DNA from: PALSA-612 sp963742925
GTDB taxonomy: Bacteria > Actinomycetota > Thermoleophilia > Gaiellales > Gaiellaceae
Reading direction: 5' to 3'
Length of the DNA stretch: 64,000 bases
NCBI GenBank assembly: GCA_963742925.1
Contig: CAVUNV010000006.1
Location: forward strand, 186,001 to 250,000
Of this stretch, positions 40,383-59,559 are shown in pieces. Below the pieces are notes generated by a model. It ran no database searches. It saw only the letters and a program-made list of their open reading frames with translations, and was not told the origin of the DNA. Within the stretch, counting starts at the first letter, position 1. Each line of letters opens with the position of its first letter. A program made the translations under genes and the position numbers.

Positions 40383-41027
40383 CTACTTGCTCCCCTCGTC
40401 TTCAGTCGTCTTCTTGCGGCGGACGGGCGACCTTCGCTTCGGCTTCTCGGCGGCCTGCGGGGCTTCGGCCTGCGGCGCCTCGGCCTGCGGCTCCTCGGCC
40501 GGGGCTGCCTCGGCGGCTGCCACGGCCGTCGTCTCGACCGCGGTCTCCTCCTTCGGCTTGCGTACGGCCGGCCTCCGCGGGGTCGGGATGCGGCGCTTCG
40601 GCTCTCCCTGCGCGGGAGCGGCCTCGGCGCGCGAGCGGCGAGCGCGCTTCGCTGCGCCGCCGGCCGGCTCGGGTGCGGGCTCGAGCACGAGCGTGATGTG
40701 ACAGGTCCGCTTGCGGATGCGTGCGACCCGGCCGCGGGCGCGGGCGCGCCAGCGCTTGAGCGTCGGACCCTCGTCCACCCAGACGGCGCTGACGATGAGC
40801 TCGTCGCCGTGCCACTGGAGGTCGGGGCGAGACTCCGCGTTGGCGACGGCCGAGCGCAGCACCTTCTCGATGTCGCGGGCTGCGGCACGCGTCGTGAACG
40901 CGAGCACCGCGCGCGCCTCGGGCACGGACCGGCCGCGGATGTGCTCCGCGACGAGCCGCGCCTTGCGCGCCGAGGTGTGCACCCACTTCGCCTGCGCGCG
41001 AACCGTCTGTGTCTCGACCTGGGCCAA
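40383..41027 (-). CDS. rplV: 50S ribosomal protein L22 with a long C-terminal extension
   Basis: Tunnel-lining protein. Core: AKWVHTSARKARLVAEHIRG, SAVANAESRPDLQWHGDEL and KRWRARARGRVARIRKRTCH. The core ends near residue 118. About 95 more residues alternate Lys/Arg-rich and Glu/Ala/Pro-rich segments, including AEAPQ repeats. Total 214 residues, almost twice the usual core. Confidence 0.95.
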   Translation of the reverse strand: MAQVETQTVRAQAKWVHTSARKARLVAEHIRGRSVPEARAVLAFTTRAAARDIEKVLRSAVANAESRPDLQWHGDELIVSAVWVDEGPTLKRWRARARGRVARIRKRTCHITLVLEPAPEPAGGAAKRARRSRAEAAPAQGEPKRRIPTPRRPAVRKPKEETAVETTAVAAAEAAPAEEPQAEAPQAEAPQAAEKPKRRSPVRRKKTTEDEGSK

Positions 41028-41032
41028 GATCC

Positions 41033-41317
41033 CTACTTCCTCTTCACCTGTGTCTGGCGATCGCCGGAGTGGCCGCGGAAGTGCCGCGTGGGCGCGAACT
41101 CGCCGAGCTTGTGCCCGACCATCTGCTCGGTCACGAACACGGGGATGTGCTTGCGTCCGTCGTGGACCGCGATCGTGTGCCCGACCATCTCGGGGAAGAC
41201 CGTCGACGAGCGCGACCAGGTCTTGATCATCGTCTTCGACCCGGACGTGTTCATCGCCTCGATCCGCTTGAACAGCCGCTCCTCGACGAACGGCCCCTTC
41301 TTCATGGAACGACCCAT
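41033..41317 (-). CDS. rpsS: 30S ribosomal protein S19
   Basis: Head protein next to S13. GRSMKKGPFVEERLFKRIEA and EMVGHTIAVHDGRKHIPVFV, with GEFAPTRHFRGH near the end. 94 residues, eight bases after rplB. Confidence 0.97.
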   Translation of the reverse strand: MGRSMKKGPFVEERLFKRIEAMNTSGSKTMIKTWSRSSTVFPEMVGHTIAVHDGRKHIPVFVTEQMVGHKLGEFAPTRHFRGHSGDRQTQVKRK

Positions 41318-41325
41318 TTACGCCG

Positions 41326-42167
<842 letters not shown>

Positions 42168-42168
<1 letters not shown>

Positions 42169-42464
42169 TAGACCTGCGCTCCTTCGAAGATCGGGATCGT
42201 CTCGCCCTCGCGCACCTGCACGATCGCCTTCTTGAAGCCCGGCCGGTAGCCCTTCGTCGCGCCGCGGCGCTTCAGCTTCGGCTGGGTCTTGAGGACGTTG
42301 ACGGCCGTCACGTGGACGTCGAAGAGCTGCTCGACCGCCTGGCGGATCTGCGTCTTGTGCGCGTTCTTGTGCACGCGAAACGTGTACTTGCGATCGGCGA
42401 TCAGGCTGTAGGTCTTCTCGGACACGATCGGCGAGATCAGGATCTCGTTCGGATGAAGGCTCAT
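42168..42464 (-). CDS. rplW: 50S ribosomal protein L23
   Basis: Tunnel-exit protein that docks trigger factor and SRP. PNEILISPIVSEKTYSLIAD, YTFRVHKNAHKTQIRQAVEQ and the RRGATKGYRPGFKKAIVQV loop. 98 residues; the ATG at 42464 overlaps the rplD stop (ATGA). Confidence 0.96.
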
Positions 42465-43159
42465 GCGGGCTCCTCGAGCTTGCCGGCGCGTGCTTCGACG
42501 ACCGGCAGCGCCTGCTCGGAGACGAGCAGCGAGCGGGCCCAGACGACCGCGCAGACCTCGAGCTCGGCGGGCGTCGTCACGACGACGTGGGCCAGGTTGC
42601 GGAACGACTTCTGCGCGACCTCCTCCTCGTCCGTGACCACGACGACGAGCGGAAGCTCCTTGGCCCAGGTTCCGACGAGATCGGCTGCCACGCGGGTCGA
42701 CGGGGTGTCGAACGCCGCCGCGTCGAACAGCGCGAGCGTCCCCTCGGAGACGTGCGCCGAGAGCGCGCCGCGCATCGCGGCCCGTCTCTCCTTGCGGTTC
42801 ACCTTGAACGCGAAGCTCCTCATGGTCGGCGGGAAGGCGACGCCTCCGCCCGTCCAGTGCGGCGCCCGAGACGTCCCGATCCGGGCGCGGCCGGTGCCCT
42901 TCTGACGCCACGGCTTCGCGCGGCCGCCGGCGACCTGACCGCGGCTCTTGGCACCGCGGGTGCCGGCCCGGCTCGCGTTCAGCTCGGCCCGCACGGTCTC
43001 GTGGACGAGATGCGGCTTCACCTCGGCCGCGAACACGGCGCCGTCGAGGGAGACCTGCTTCGAGGCCTTGCCGGTGCCGTCGAGGAGCGGCGCCTTGGGG
43101 GCCGCCGTCTTGGGGGCCGCCGCCTTGGCGCCGGCGGTCTTGGCGCTAGTGCTTGCCAT
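42461..43159 (-). CDS. rplD: 50S ribosomal protein L4
   Basis: Tunnel-constriction protein and, in E. coli, regulator of the S10 operon. RAGTRGAKSRGQVAGGRAKP followed by WRQKGTGRARIGTSRAPHWT is the conserved loop. The first about 25 residues are an Ala/Lys/Pro-rich extension before the core. The ATG at 43159 is preceded by AGGAGAAG and overlaps rplC by 14 bases. 232 residues. Confidence 0.96.
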   Translation of the reverse strand: MASTSAKTAGAKAAAPKTAAPKAPLLDGTGKASKQVSLDGAVFAAEVKPHLVHETVRAELNASRAGTRGAKSRGQVAGGRAKPWRQKGTGRARIGTSRAPHWTGGGVAFPPTMRSFAFKVNRKERRAAMRGALSAHVSEGTLALFDAAAFDTPSTRVAADLVGTWAKELPLVVVVTDEEEVAQKSFRNLAHVVVTTPAELEVCAVVWARSLLVSEQALPVVEARAGKLEEPA

Positions 43160-43778
43160 GCGACTTCTCCTCTCGCACCTCGACGATCGCGTTCTTCGGC
43201 CCCGGAACCGCACCCTTGACGAGCAGCAGCCCCTGCTCCGCGTCGACGTCGTGCACGACGAGCCCGACCTGGGTCACGCGCTTGCCGCCCAGACGCCCGG
43301 CCATCTTCGTGCCCTTGAACACGCGCGAGGGCGTCGCAGACGCCCCGATCGAGCCCGGCTTGCGGATGTTGTGCGAGCCGTGCGTCTTCGGGCCGCGATG
43401 GAACCGGTGCCGCTTGATCGTGCCGGCGAAGCCCTTGCCGATCGAGATGCCCGCGACCTTGATGGTGTCACCGGGCTGGAACGCCTCGACCGTCACGGTC
43501 TCCCCGACCGTCAGCTCGGACGGACCGCGCAGCTCGACGAGCCGGCGGTGCGGCTCGACGCCGCCCTTGCGCAGATGGCCGAGCTCGCCCTTGCTCAGCT
43601 TCCGCTCCGCGACCGCGTCGAAGGCGAGCTGCACCGCGTCGTACCCATCCGTGGCGACGGTCTTGACCTGCACGACCGGGCACGGACCAGCCTCGATGAC
43701 GGTGACAGGCGTCACCACCCCGGTCTCCTTGTCGAAGACCTGGGTCATGCCGAGCTTTCTGCCGACGATGCCTTTCAC
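43146..43778 (-). CDS. rplC: 50S ribosomal protein L3
   Basis: Large-subunit assembly initiator. MKGIVGRKLGMTQVFDKETG at the start, GFAGTIKRHRFHRGPKTHGS and PGSIGASATPSRVFKGTKMA in the loop region. 210 residues, two bases after rpsJ. Confidence 0.97.
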   Translation of the reverse strand: MKGIVGRKLGMTQVFDKETGVVTPVTVIEAGPCPVVQVKTVATDGYDAVQLAFDAVAERKLSKGELGHLRKGGVEPHRRLVELRGPSELTVGETVTVEAFQPGDTIKVAGISIGKGFAGTIKRHRFHRGPKTHGSHNIRKPGSIGASATPSRVFKGTKMAGRLGGKRVTQVGLVVHDVDAEQGLLLVKGAVPGPKNAIVEVREEKSHGKH

Positions 43779-43780
43779 CT

Positions 43781-44089
43781 CTACAGCTTGATCTCGATGT
43801 CGACGCCGGCCGGAAGGTCGAGGCGCATCAGCGAGTCCACGGTCTTGGGCGTCGGGCTGTGGATGTCGATCAGCCGCTTGTGCGTGCGCACCTCGAAGTG
43901 CTCGCGTGAGTCCTTGTCCTTGAACGGGCTCCGGATCACGCAGTAGACGTTCTTCTCGGTGGGCAGGGGCACAGGACCGGTGATCGTCGCGCCGGTTCGC
44001 TCCGCCGTCTCGACGATGTCGCGAGCCGACTTGTCGACCTGGTGATGGTCGTAGCCCTTGAGCCTGATGCGGATCTTCTGTTGCGCCAC
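43781..44089 (-). CDS. rpsJ: 30S ribosomal protein S10
   Basis: Small-subunit protein and NusE transcription antitermination factor. KIRIRLKGYDHHQVDKSARD and GPVPLPTEKNVYCVIRSPFK, RTHKRLIDIHSPTPKTVDSL. 102 residues. First gene of the S10 block, 19 bases after tuf, with no separate promoter obvious in that gap. Confidence 0.97.
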   Translation of the reverse strand: MAQQKIRIRLKGYDHHQVDKSARDIVETAERTGATITGPVPLPTEKNVYCVIRSPFKDKDSREHFEVRTHKRLIDIHSPTPKTVDSLMRLDLPAGVDIEIKL

Positions 44090-44108
44090 TTGACCCTTCC
44101 TCGTCCTG

Positions 44109-45299
<1,191 letters not shown>

Positions 45300-45319
45300 T
45301 CTTCCTCCGAATCTCCTTG

Positions 45320-47416
45320 TTAGCCCTGGGCGTCGACGATCTCGCCCGCGATCGACTGGGGCACTTCCTCGTAACGATCGAATTGCATGGTGAACGTGGC
45401 CCGCCCCTGCGTCGTCGAGCGCAGGTCGGTGGCGTAGCCGAACATGGCGGCGAGCGGGACGCGCGCCGCGATGACCTGGGCGTTCCCGCGTTGCTCGAGC
45501 CCCAGCACGTGGCCGCGACGCGAGCTCAGGTCGCCCATCACGTCGCCGAGATACTCCTCGGGGGTCACGACCTCCACGGACATGACCGGCTCGAGCAGCT
45601 TGGGCTTGGCGCGCTGCATCGCATTCTTGAATGCCAGCGAGCCCGCGACCTTGAATGCGATCTCGCTCGAGTCGACGTCGTGGTAGGAGCCCTCGATGAG
45701 CGAGACGCGGATGTCCACGACCGGGTAGCCGGCGAGAATGCCCGACTCCATCGCCTCCTGGATGCCGAGGTCGACGGCGGGGATGTACTCCCGGGGGATC
45801 TTGCCGCCGACGATCTTGTCGAGGAACTCGTAGCCCTCGCCCGGACCTGCAGGCTCGAGGTCGATGACGGCGTGGCCGTACTGGCCGCGGCCGCCGGTCT
45901 GCCGGACGAACCTGCCCTCGATCTTGTGCACGGCCTTGCCGGCCGTCTCGCGGTACGCGACCTGCGGCCGGCCGACGTTCGCGTCGACCGAGAACTCGCG
46001 CATCAGGCGGTCGACGATGATCTCGAGGTGCAGCTCGCCCATCCCCGAGATGAGCGTCTGCCCGGTCTCCTCGTCGGTCCGCACGCGGAAGGTCGGATCC
46101 TCCTCGGCCAGCCGCTGCAGACCCGTTCCGAGCTTGTCCTGGTCGGACTTCGTCTTCGGCTCGATCGCGACCGAGATCACCGGCTCCGGGAACTGCATCG
46201 ACTCGAGGCGGATCGGCGCCGTGTCGATCGCCAGCGTCTCGCCGGTCGTCGTCGCCTTGAATCCGACGACGGCCGCGATCTCGCCGGCACCGATCTCGGT
46301 GCGCTCCTCGCGGTGGTTCGCGTGCATCTGCAGGATGCGCCCGACCCGCTCGCTCTTCCCCGTGGTCGTGTTCATGACCCGGTCGCCCGACTTGATCTGA
46401 CCCGAGTAGACCCGGATGTACGTCAGCTTGCCCACGTACGGGTCGGACATGACCTTGAAGGCGAGCGCCGCGAACGGCTCCTCGGTCGACGCGCGCCGTG
46501 ACAGCTCGTTCTCCGTGCGCGGGTCGATCCCGTGCACCGGCGGCACGTCGAGCGGGCTCGGCAGGTAGTCGACGACCGCGTCGAGGAGCGGCTGGATGCC
46601 CTTGTTCTTGAACGCCGTGCCGCAGAGCACCGGCACGACGCTCAGGTCGAGCGTGGCCTTGCGCAGCGCGCGGCGCAGCATGTCCGGGTTGACCGAGCTC
46701 TCGTCGAGGAGGTAGGCCTCCATCAGCTCGTCGTCGTGGTCGGCGACCGCGTCGATCAGCTGGTGGTGGTACTCCTCGGCCTGCTCGACGAGCTCGGCGG
46801 GGATCTCGATCGATTCGGCCTGCATCCCGAGCTCGTCGGCCCAGACGAGGCCGCGCATCTCGACGAGGTCGATGACGCCGCGGAAGCCGTCCTCACGTCC
46901 GAGCGGGAGCTGCACCGGCACCGGCCGGCAGCCGAGCCGGTCGACCATCGACTGCACCGACGCGAAGAAGTCGGCGCCGACGCGGTCCATCTTGTTCATG
47001 AACGCGATGCGCGGCACGACGTAGCGGTCGGCCTGCCTCCAGACCGTCTCCGACTGCGGCTCGACCCCTGCCACGGAGTCGAAGACGGCGATGGCGCCGT
47101 CCAGGACGCGCAGCGACCGCTCGACCTCCATCGTAAAGTCCACGTGCCCGGGCGTATCGATGATGTTGATGCGAAAGTCGCGCCAGAACGCCGTCGTCGC
47201 AGCGGACGTGATCGTGATGCCGCGCTCCTGCTCCTGGACCATCCAGTCCATGACGGCAGCGCCCTCGTGAACCTCGCCCATCTTGTAGGTGCGGCCGGTG
47301 TAGTAGAGGATGCGCTCGGTCGTCGTGGTCTTGCCCGCGTCGATGTGGGCCATGATCCCGATGTTCCGGACGCGGTCGAGCGCCATCTCTGTCTTCGTCG
47401 CAGCCATCGTGCTCAC
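45320..47416 (-). CDS. fusA: elongation factor G
   Basis: Translocase GTPase. P-loop IMAHIDAGKTTTTERILYYT, switch region QEQERGITITSAATTAFW and DTPGHVDFTMEVERSLRVLD. The 698 residues cover all five domains. The GTG at 47416 overlaps the rpsG stop; ATG 47407 is an alternative. 20 bases separate it from tuf. Confidence 0.98.
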   Translation of the reverse strand: MSTMAATKTEMALDRVRNIGIMAHIDAGKTTTTERILYYTGRTYKMGEVHEGAAVMDWMVQEQERGITITSAATTAFWRDFRINIIDTPGHVDFTMEVERSLRVLDGAIAVFDSVAGVEPQSETVWRQADRYVVPRIAFMNKMDRVGADFFASVQSMVDRLGCRPVPVQLPLGREDGFRGVIDLVEMRGLVWADELGMQAESIEIPAELVEQAEEYHHQLIDAVADHDDELMEAYLLDESSVNPDMLRRALRKATLDLSVVPVLCGTAFKNKGIQPLLDAVVDYLPSPLDVPPVHGIDPRTENELSRRASTEEPFAALAFKVMSDPYVGKLTYIRVYSGQIKSGDRVMNTTTGKSERVGRILQMHANHREERTEIGAGEIAAVVGFKATTTGETLAIDTAPIRLESMQFPEPVISVAIEPKTKSDQDKLGTGLQRLAEEDPTFRVRTDEETGQTLISGMGELHLEIIVDRLMREFSVDANVGRPQVAYRETAGKAVHKIEGRFVRQTGGRGQYGHAVIDLEPAGPGEGYEFLDKIVGGKIPREYIPAVDLGIQEAMESGILAGYPVVDIRVSLIEGSYHDVDSSEIAFKVAGSLAFKNAMQRAKPKLLEPVMSVEVVTPEEYLGDVMGDLSSRRGHVLGLEQRGNAQVIAARVPLAAMFGYATDLRSTTQGRATFTMQFDRYEEVPQSIAGEIVDAQG

Positions 47417-47883
47417 CAGCGGTAGTGGGCGAATGCTTTGTTTGCCTGGGCCATGCGGTACATGTCGTCCTTCTTCTTGAACGCCCCACCCTGCTGCTCG
47501 AGCGCGTCGAGGATCTCGCCGGCGAGCTTCTCGTCCATGTGCTTCTCGCGGCGGTCGCGCGAGTAGGTGACCACCCAGCGGACGGCCAGCGTGCGCCCGC
47601 GCCGCTGCGGCACCTCGACGGGAACCTGGTAGTTGGCGCCGCCGACCCGGCGGCTCTTGACCTCGAGGACGGGCGTGACCGTCTTGATCGCCTGCTCGAG
47701 CACCTCGACGGGCGAGCGGCCGGTCTTCTCGCCGACCCGGTCGAGCGCCTTGTAGACGATGCGCTCCGCGGTCGACTTCTTGCCGTCCGTCATCACGCGG
47801 TTCACGAGCTGCGAGACGAGGCGCGAGTTGTAGAGGGGATCCGGCTCGAGCGTCCGGACCGTTGCTCCTGCTCTCCGGGGCAT
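47413..47883 (-). CDS. rpsG: 30S ribosomal protein S7
   Basis: Head assembly initiator. PRRAGATVRTLEPDPLYNSR at the start, GGANYQVPVEVPQRRGRTLA and the C-terminal YRMAQANKAFAHYRW. 156 residues. Two bases after rpsL. Confidence 0.97.
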   Translation of the reverse strand: MPRRAGATVRTLEPDPLYNSRLVSQLVNRVMTDGKKSTAERIVYKALDRVGEKTGRSPVEVLEQAIKTVTPVLEVKSRRVGGANYQVPVEVPQRRGRTLAVRWVVTYSRDRREKHMDEKLAGEILDALEQQGGAFKKKDDMYRMAQANKAFAHYRW

Positions 47884-47885
47884 CG

Positions 47886-48254
47886 CTACGACCTCTTGGC
47901 GCCGTACTTCGAGCGGCCCTGGCGGCGATCCTGGACGGCCGACGCGTCGAGCGCGGCCCGGATCACCTTGTAGCGGAAGCCCGGAAGGTCCTTGACGCGC
48001 CCACCGCGGATCAGCACGACGGAGTGCTCCTGGAGGTTGTGCCCCTCGCCGGGAATGTAGGCACCGACTTCCATGCTGTTCGTGAGCCGCACGCGCGCGA
48101 CCTTGCGCAGCGCAGAGTTCGGCTTCTTGGGCGTGGTCGTGTACACGCGCGTGCAGACTCCCCGCTTCTGGGGAGCGCCGCGGAGCGCAGGCGTCTTGAC
48201 CTTCGCCTTCTTCGAGACGCGGCCCTTACGCACGAGTTGATTGACCGTAGGCAT
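47886..48254 (-). CDS. rpsL: 30S ribosomal protein S12
   Basis: Decoding-centre protein of 122 residues. MPTVNQLVRKGRVSKKAKVK at the start. The streptomycin-determining lysines are present in TTPKKPNSALRKVARV and in GGRVKDLPGFRY, so no resistance substitution is visible. ATG at 48254 with AAGGA upstream. First gene of the str block, reading from the promoter at 48326-48355. Confidence 0.97.
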   Translation of the reverse strand: MPTVNQLVRKGRVSKKAKVKTPALRGAPQKRGVCTRVYTTTPKKPNSALRKVARVRLTNSMEVGAYIPGEGHNLQEHSVVLIRGGRVKDLPGFRYKVIRAALDASAVQDRRQGRSKYGAKRS

Positions 48255-48291
48255 GTGAAGTCGTTCCTTCTCCTTACGCACAACAAGAGTC

Positions 48292-48355
48292 GGCAGGGCG
48301 AAACCTGCCAACCCCAGGACGGCTCATGGTAGCGGAACCCGGCCGCGAGTCGCAA
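48292..48355 (-). promoter_or_regulatory. promoter and leader hairpin of the rpsL-rpsG-fusA-tuf operon
   Basis: On the minus strand, -35 TTGCGA (48355-48350) and -10 TACCAT (48331-48326) are 18 bases apart. The leader contains a GGCAGG/CCTGCC hairpin (48292-48309) before the AAGGA of rpsL. This promoter may drive the whole str, S10 and spc run, since later gaps are very short. Confidence 0.6.
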
Positions 48356-48450
48356 ACCAACCCTTTTCGCCGCCTATGGAAAGGTCGTCGATTCGCCACT
48401 ACAGTGAGTCCGGCGGCCGATCGTCGGCGGCCACGGAGAAGCGGGGTGTG

Positions 48451-49696
48451 ATGGGGGTATTTTCCTCGACGTGGGAGACGGTCGGCATCGCTGCAGGCGT
48501 GGCGCTCTGCGCCAGCCTCATCGCGGTCGGAATCGCTGTGCTGGTCGTGCAGCGGCTGCGCCGTTCCCGCGGGAGTCCCGACGAGCGTGTCTCCGCTCTC
48601 ATCCGTGAGCTCGACCTGCGCATGCGGCAGCTCGGCGAGGATCTCTCGGAGGAGCTCGAGCGGACGAAGGAGGAGAGCCGGCGGTCGCGCTACCTCGGCG
48701 AGCTCGCCTGGACGATCGAGCTCCAGGAGGTCATGCTCCGCACCCTCGACGCCGCCGCCGGGCTCGAAGGCGTCGACGCGGCGCTCGTGACGGCGCTCGA
48801 CGAGACCGGAGAGCCGATGACGAAGGGCGCCGGGTTGTCCGACGAGGAGGTGCGCCAGCTCGAGCTCGACCAGCGCACCGGGAGCGGCCGGGTGCAGTCG
48901 CTCACGATCTCGTACGCGCCGGTTCCCACGCCGGGATCGGACGAGCCGCCGCCGGTCGCGATGAGCCTTCAGGTGCCGATCGAGGCGCGCAAAGGGACGA
49001 TCGGCGTCCTCAGCGTCTTCTCCCGGGACGAGCTGAGGCCGTTCCCGGACGAGACGCAAGCAGGCACTCGAGGATGTGGCGGCGCGAGCCGGGCCGGCGC
49101 TCGACAACGCTCGCCGCTATCTGGAAGCACGGCGGCTGGCCGACCTCGACGCGCGCACGGGCCTTCACAACTCCCGCTACTTCGAGGAGACGCTCGCCCG
49201 AGAGGTCGCGAGGGCACGGCGTTACGGACGCAAGCTGGCCCTGGTCGAGTTCGACCTCGACGACTTCAAGCAGATCAACGACCGGCTCGGCCATCCGGCC
49301 GGGCACGTCGCCCTCGCGGACGTCGCCGATCGCCTGCGTGAGGTGGTCCGTGCATCGGACGTCGCCGCCCGAGTCGGAGGCGACGAGTTCGGCGTCATCC
49401 TCTCGGAGGCGACGATCGACGACGCGCGAGAGTTCTACTCCCGCCTCCGCGAGCAGATGGCCGCAAAGCCGCTCGAGCCCGTGGGCCGCATCAGCCTGTC
49501 GTGCGGGATCGGAGAGCTCGAGGCCCAGGAGGACTGGGAGACCTTCTTCAAGCGGGTGGACGACGCGCTCTACCGCGCGAAGGCCGCAGGGAAGGGTCAG
49601 GTCGCCGCCGCCGTCAGCGGCGTGCGCCTGATCTCCGACGACGTCCTGCGCTCGGCCATCTCCGAGATCGACCCGCCTGCTAACGGCGTCCAGTAA
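48451..49696 (+). CDS. membrane-bound GAF-GGDEF diguanylate cyclase, one apparent frameshift
   Basis: Predicted to make cyclic di-GMP. One membrane helix (about residues 9-31) is followed by a coiled coil and a GAF-like sensor region. The GGDEF domain has LTGLHN-type DARTGLHNSRYFEETLAREV, FDLDDFKQINDRLGHPAG and an intact RVGGDEFGVIL active site. An extra base near 49061 (ACGCAAGCAG where ACGCAGCAG would keep frame) splits it into two frames without a stop. The only plus-strand gene inside the supercluster, between rpoC and rpsL. The ATG at 48451 is preferred; an ATG at 48376 is in frame upstream. Confidence 0.87.
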
Positions 49697-49698
49697 CG

Positions 49699-49724
49699 GC
49701 GAGAGGGCCCGCAGGCCCCCTCGC
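49699..49724. terminator. bidirectional terminator hairpin between the GGDEF gene and rpoC
   Basis: GCGAG and GGGCC pair with GGCCC and CTCGC around a CGCA loop, with one A/C mismatch. It is located between convergent stop codons. There is no clear T-run on either side. Confidence 0.6.
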
Positions 49725-49745
49725 AATCGCCGTATCCGCTAGCTC

Positions 49746-54311
<4,566 letters not shown>

Positions 54312-54351
54312 GAAAGTCGCGCCCTCTTTCAGTCGGTCGTTACCGGTTCAA

Positions 54352-57978
<3,627 letters not shown>

Positions 57979-58072
57979 ATGGAACAGCCTCCGTTAAGGG
58001 AAATGGTGGTGATGGCAGAGCGAGTGCAGAGCGAATGGCAGGCGAAACGGCCGGAGGTCGGCGCAACCCGTC

Positions 58073-58102
58073 AGACTAGCGGAAACATCCTTCCTCATGC
58101 AA
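58073..58102 (-). promoter_or_regulatory. promoter of rpoBC
   Basis: Minus strand: -35 TTGCAT (58102-58097), 18-base spacer, -10 TAGTCT (58078-58073), giving a leader of roughly 90 bases. It allows rpoBC to be transcribed independently of the O-acyltransferase pair upstream. Confidence 0.6.
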
Positions 58103-58146
58103 GAACGGCGCGGAGAAGGTGTTTCTTCCCAGGCCGCAGATCCGAT

Positions 58147-59550
58147 TCAGAACTGGAAGTAGATGAACGGGTGCGGCTGGGAGATCGTCATGATAGCGAC
58201 CGCCGCCCCGACGCCGGTTGCCACCCCCTGCCAGACACGCGGCCTGAGGCGGATCTGCCAGGTGTTCGGCGAGAGGTTGACGAAGACGAGCAGCGCCGCG
58301 ATCGCGAGCACGAACCTGACGGGCAGCAGCGCGGCGAGCTGCGCGGCGGAGTCGAGGCCGTTGAGCCCGACCATCGAGGACAGGATGTCGCCGGCGGCGC
58401 CGAGGCTCGGCGACCGGAAGATGACGAAGGCCGCGCAGACGAGCAAGAACGTGATCACGCGGTTCAGAACGACGCTGCGCGGCGTCAGGCCGGCTTTGCG
58501 GAGAACGGCATGGCTCGCGAGGAAGAAGCCGTGCACGAGCCCCCAGACGACGAATGTCCAGGCGGCGCCGTGCCAGAGGCCGGCCAGGAACATGGTCACG
58601 ACGAGGTTGACGACTGTCCGGCGCGCCCCGAGGCGTGAGCCGCCGAGCGGGATGAACAGGTAGTCGCGGAACCAGGAGGACAGGCTCATGTGCCAGCGGC
58701 GCCAGAAGTCGGAGATGTTCTCGGCCTTGAACGGCGAGTTGAAGTTCTGCGGGAAGCGGAAGCCGAGCAGCCAGGCGAGCCCGACGGCCATGTCCGAATA
58801 GCCGGAGAAGTCGAAGTAGAGCTGCAGCGAGTAGCCGATCGGCGGCCGCCCAGCCGGTCAGGAAGCCGAGCTGGGCATGGTCGGTGTAGAGCCGGCGTGA
58901 CGTAGGGATGCAGCTGATCGGCGATCACGAGCTTCTTGACGAGACCGCAGGACAGGAAGAAGAGGCCGAGCGCCGCGTAGCGCGAGGTGAGCCGTGGCGT
59001 CAGGTGCCTGAGCTGGCCGGCGAGGTCGGTGAACCGGACGATCGGCCCCGCGATCAGGTGCGGAAACAGCGACGACGAAGGTCGAGTACTCGAGCACGTT
59101 CCGGGTCGGCCCGATCCGCCGGCGGAAGATGTCGATCGTGTACGACATCGAGTTGAACGTGTAGAAGGAGATCCCGATCGGCAGCACGATGTGCAGCGTC
59201 GCGATGTCCGGCGGCAGTCCCAGCCCGCTGCCGATGCCGTTCAGCGTGTCCACGAAGAAGCCCGCGTACTTGAAGTAGGCGAGGATGCCGACGTTCGTCG
59301 TCAGCGACGCGGCGAGCAGCAGCCGCCGCGGCGCTCGTCGTCGCGTGCCGGCGATCCAGAGGCCGGCGACGAAGTCGACCGACGTGGCCAGGATCAGTAC
59401 CGGCAGGTAGCGCCAGTCCCACCAGGCGTAGAAGAACCACGACGAGCCCGTCAGGAAGGCGAGCCGGAGCGACTTCCCCGGCAGCAGCCACCAGCCGGCG
59501 AGCACGCACGGCAGGAACCCGAACAGGAAGATGTAGCTGTTGAACAGCAC
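58147..59550 (-). CDS. membrane-bound O-acyltransferase (MBOAT, AlgI/DltB-like), three apparent frameshifts
   Basis: Integral membrane protein predicted to move acyl groups across the membrane onto extracellular polysaccharide or wall polymer. Starts MLFNSYIFLFGFLPCVLAGW, then VLPIGISFYTFNSMSYTIDI. After a shift near 59070 it reads LFPHLIAGPIVRFTDLAGQL. A shift near 58895 gives LYTDHAQLGFLTGWAAA. A shift near 58835 returns to the first frame with the catalytic region FWRRWHMSLSSWFRDYLFIP and LAGLWHGAAWTFVVWG (MBOAT His). All three shifts fit single extra bases. It follows the SGNH-like gene by nine bases. Confidence 0.85.
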
Positions 59551-59559
59551 CGCGTCTGC

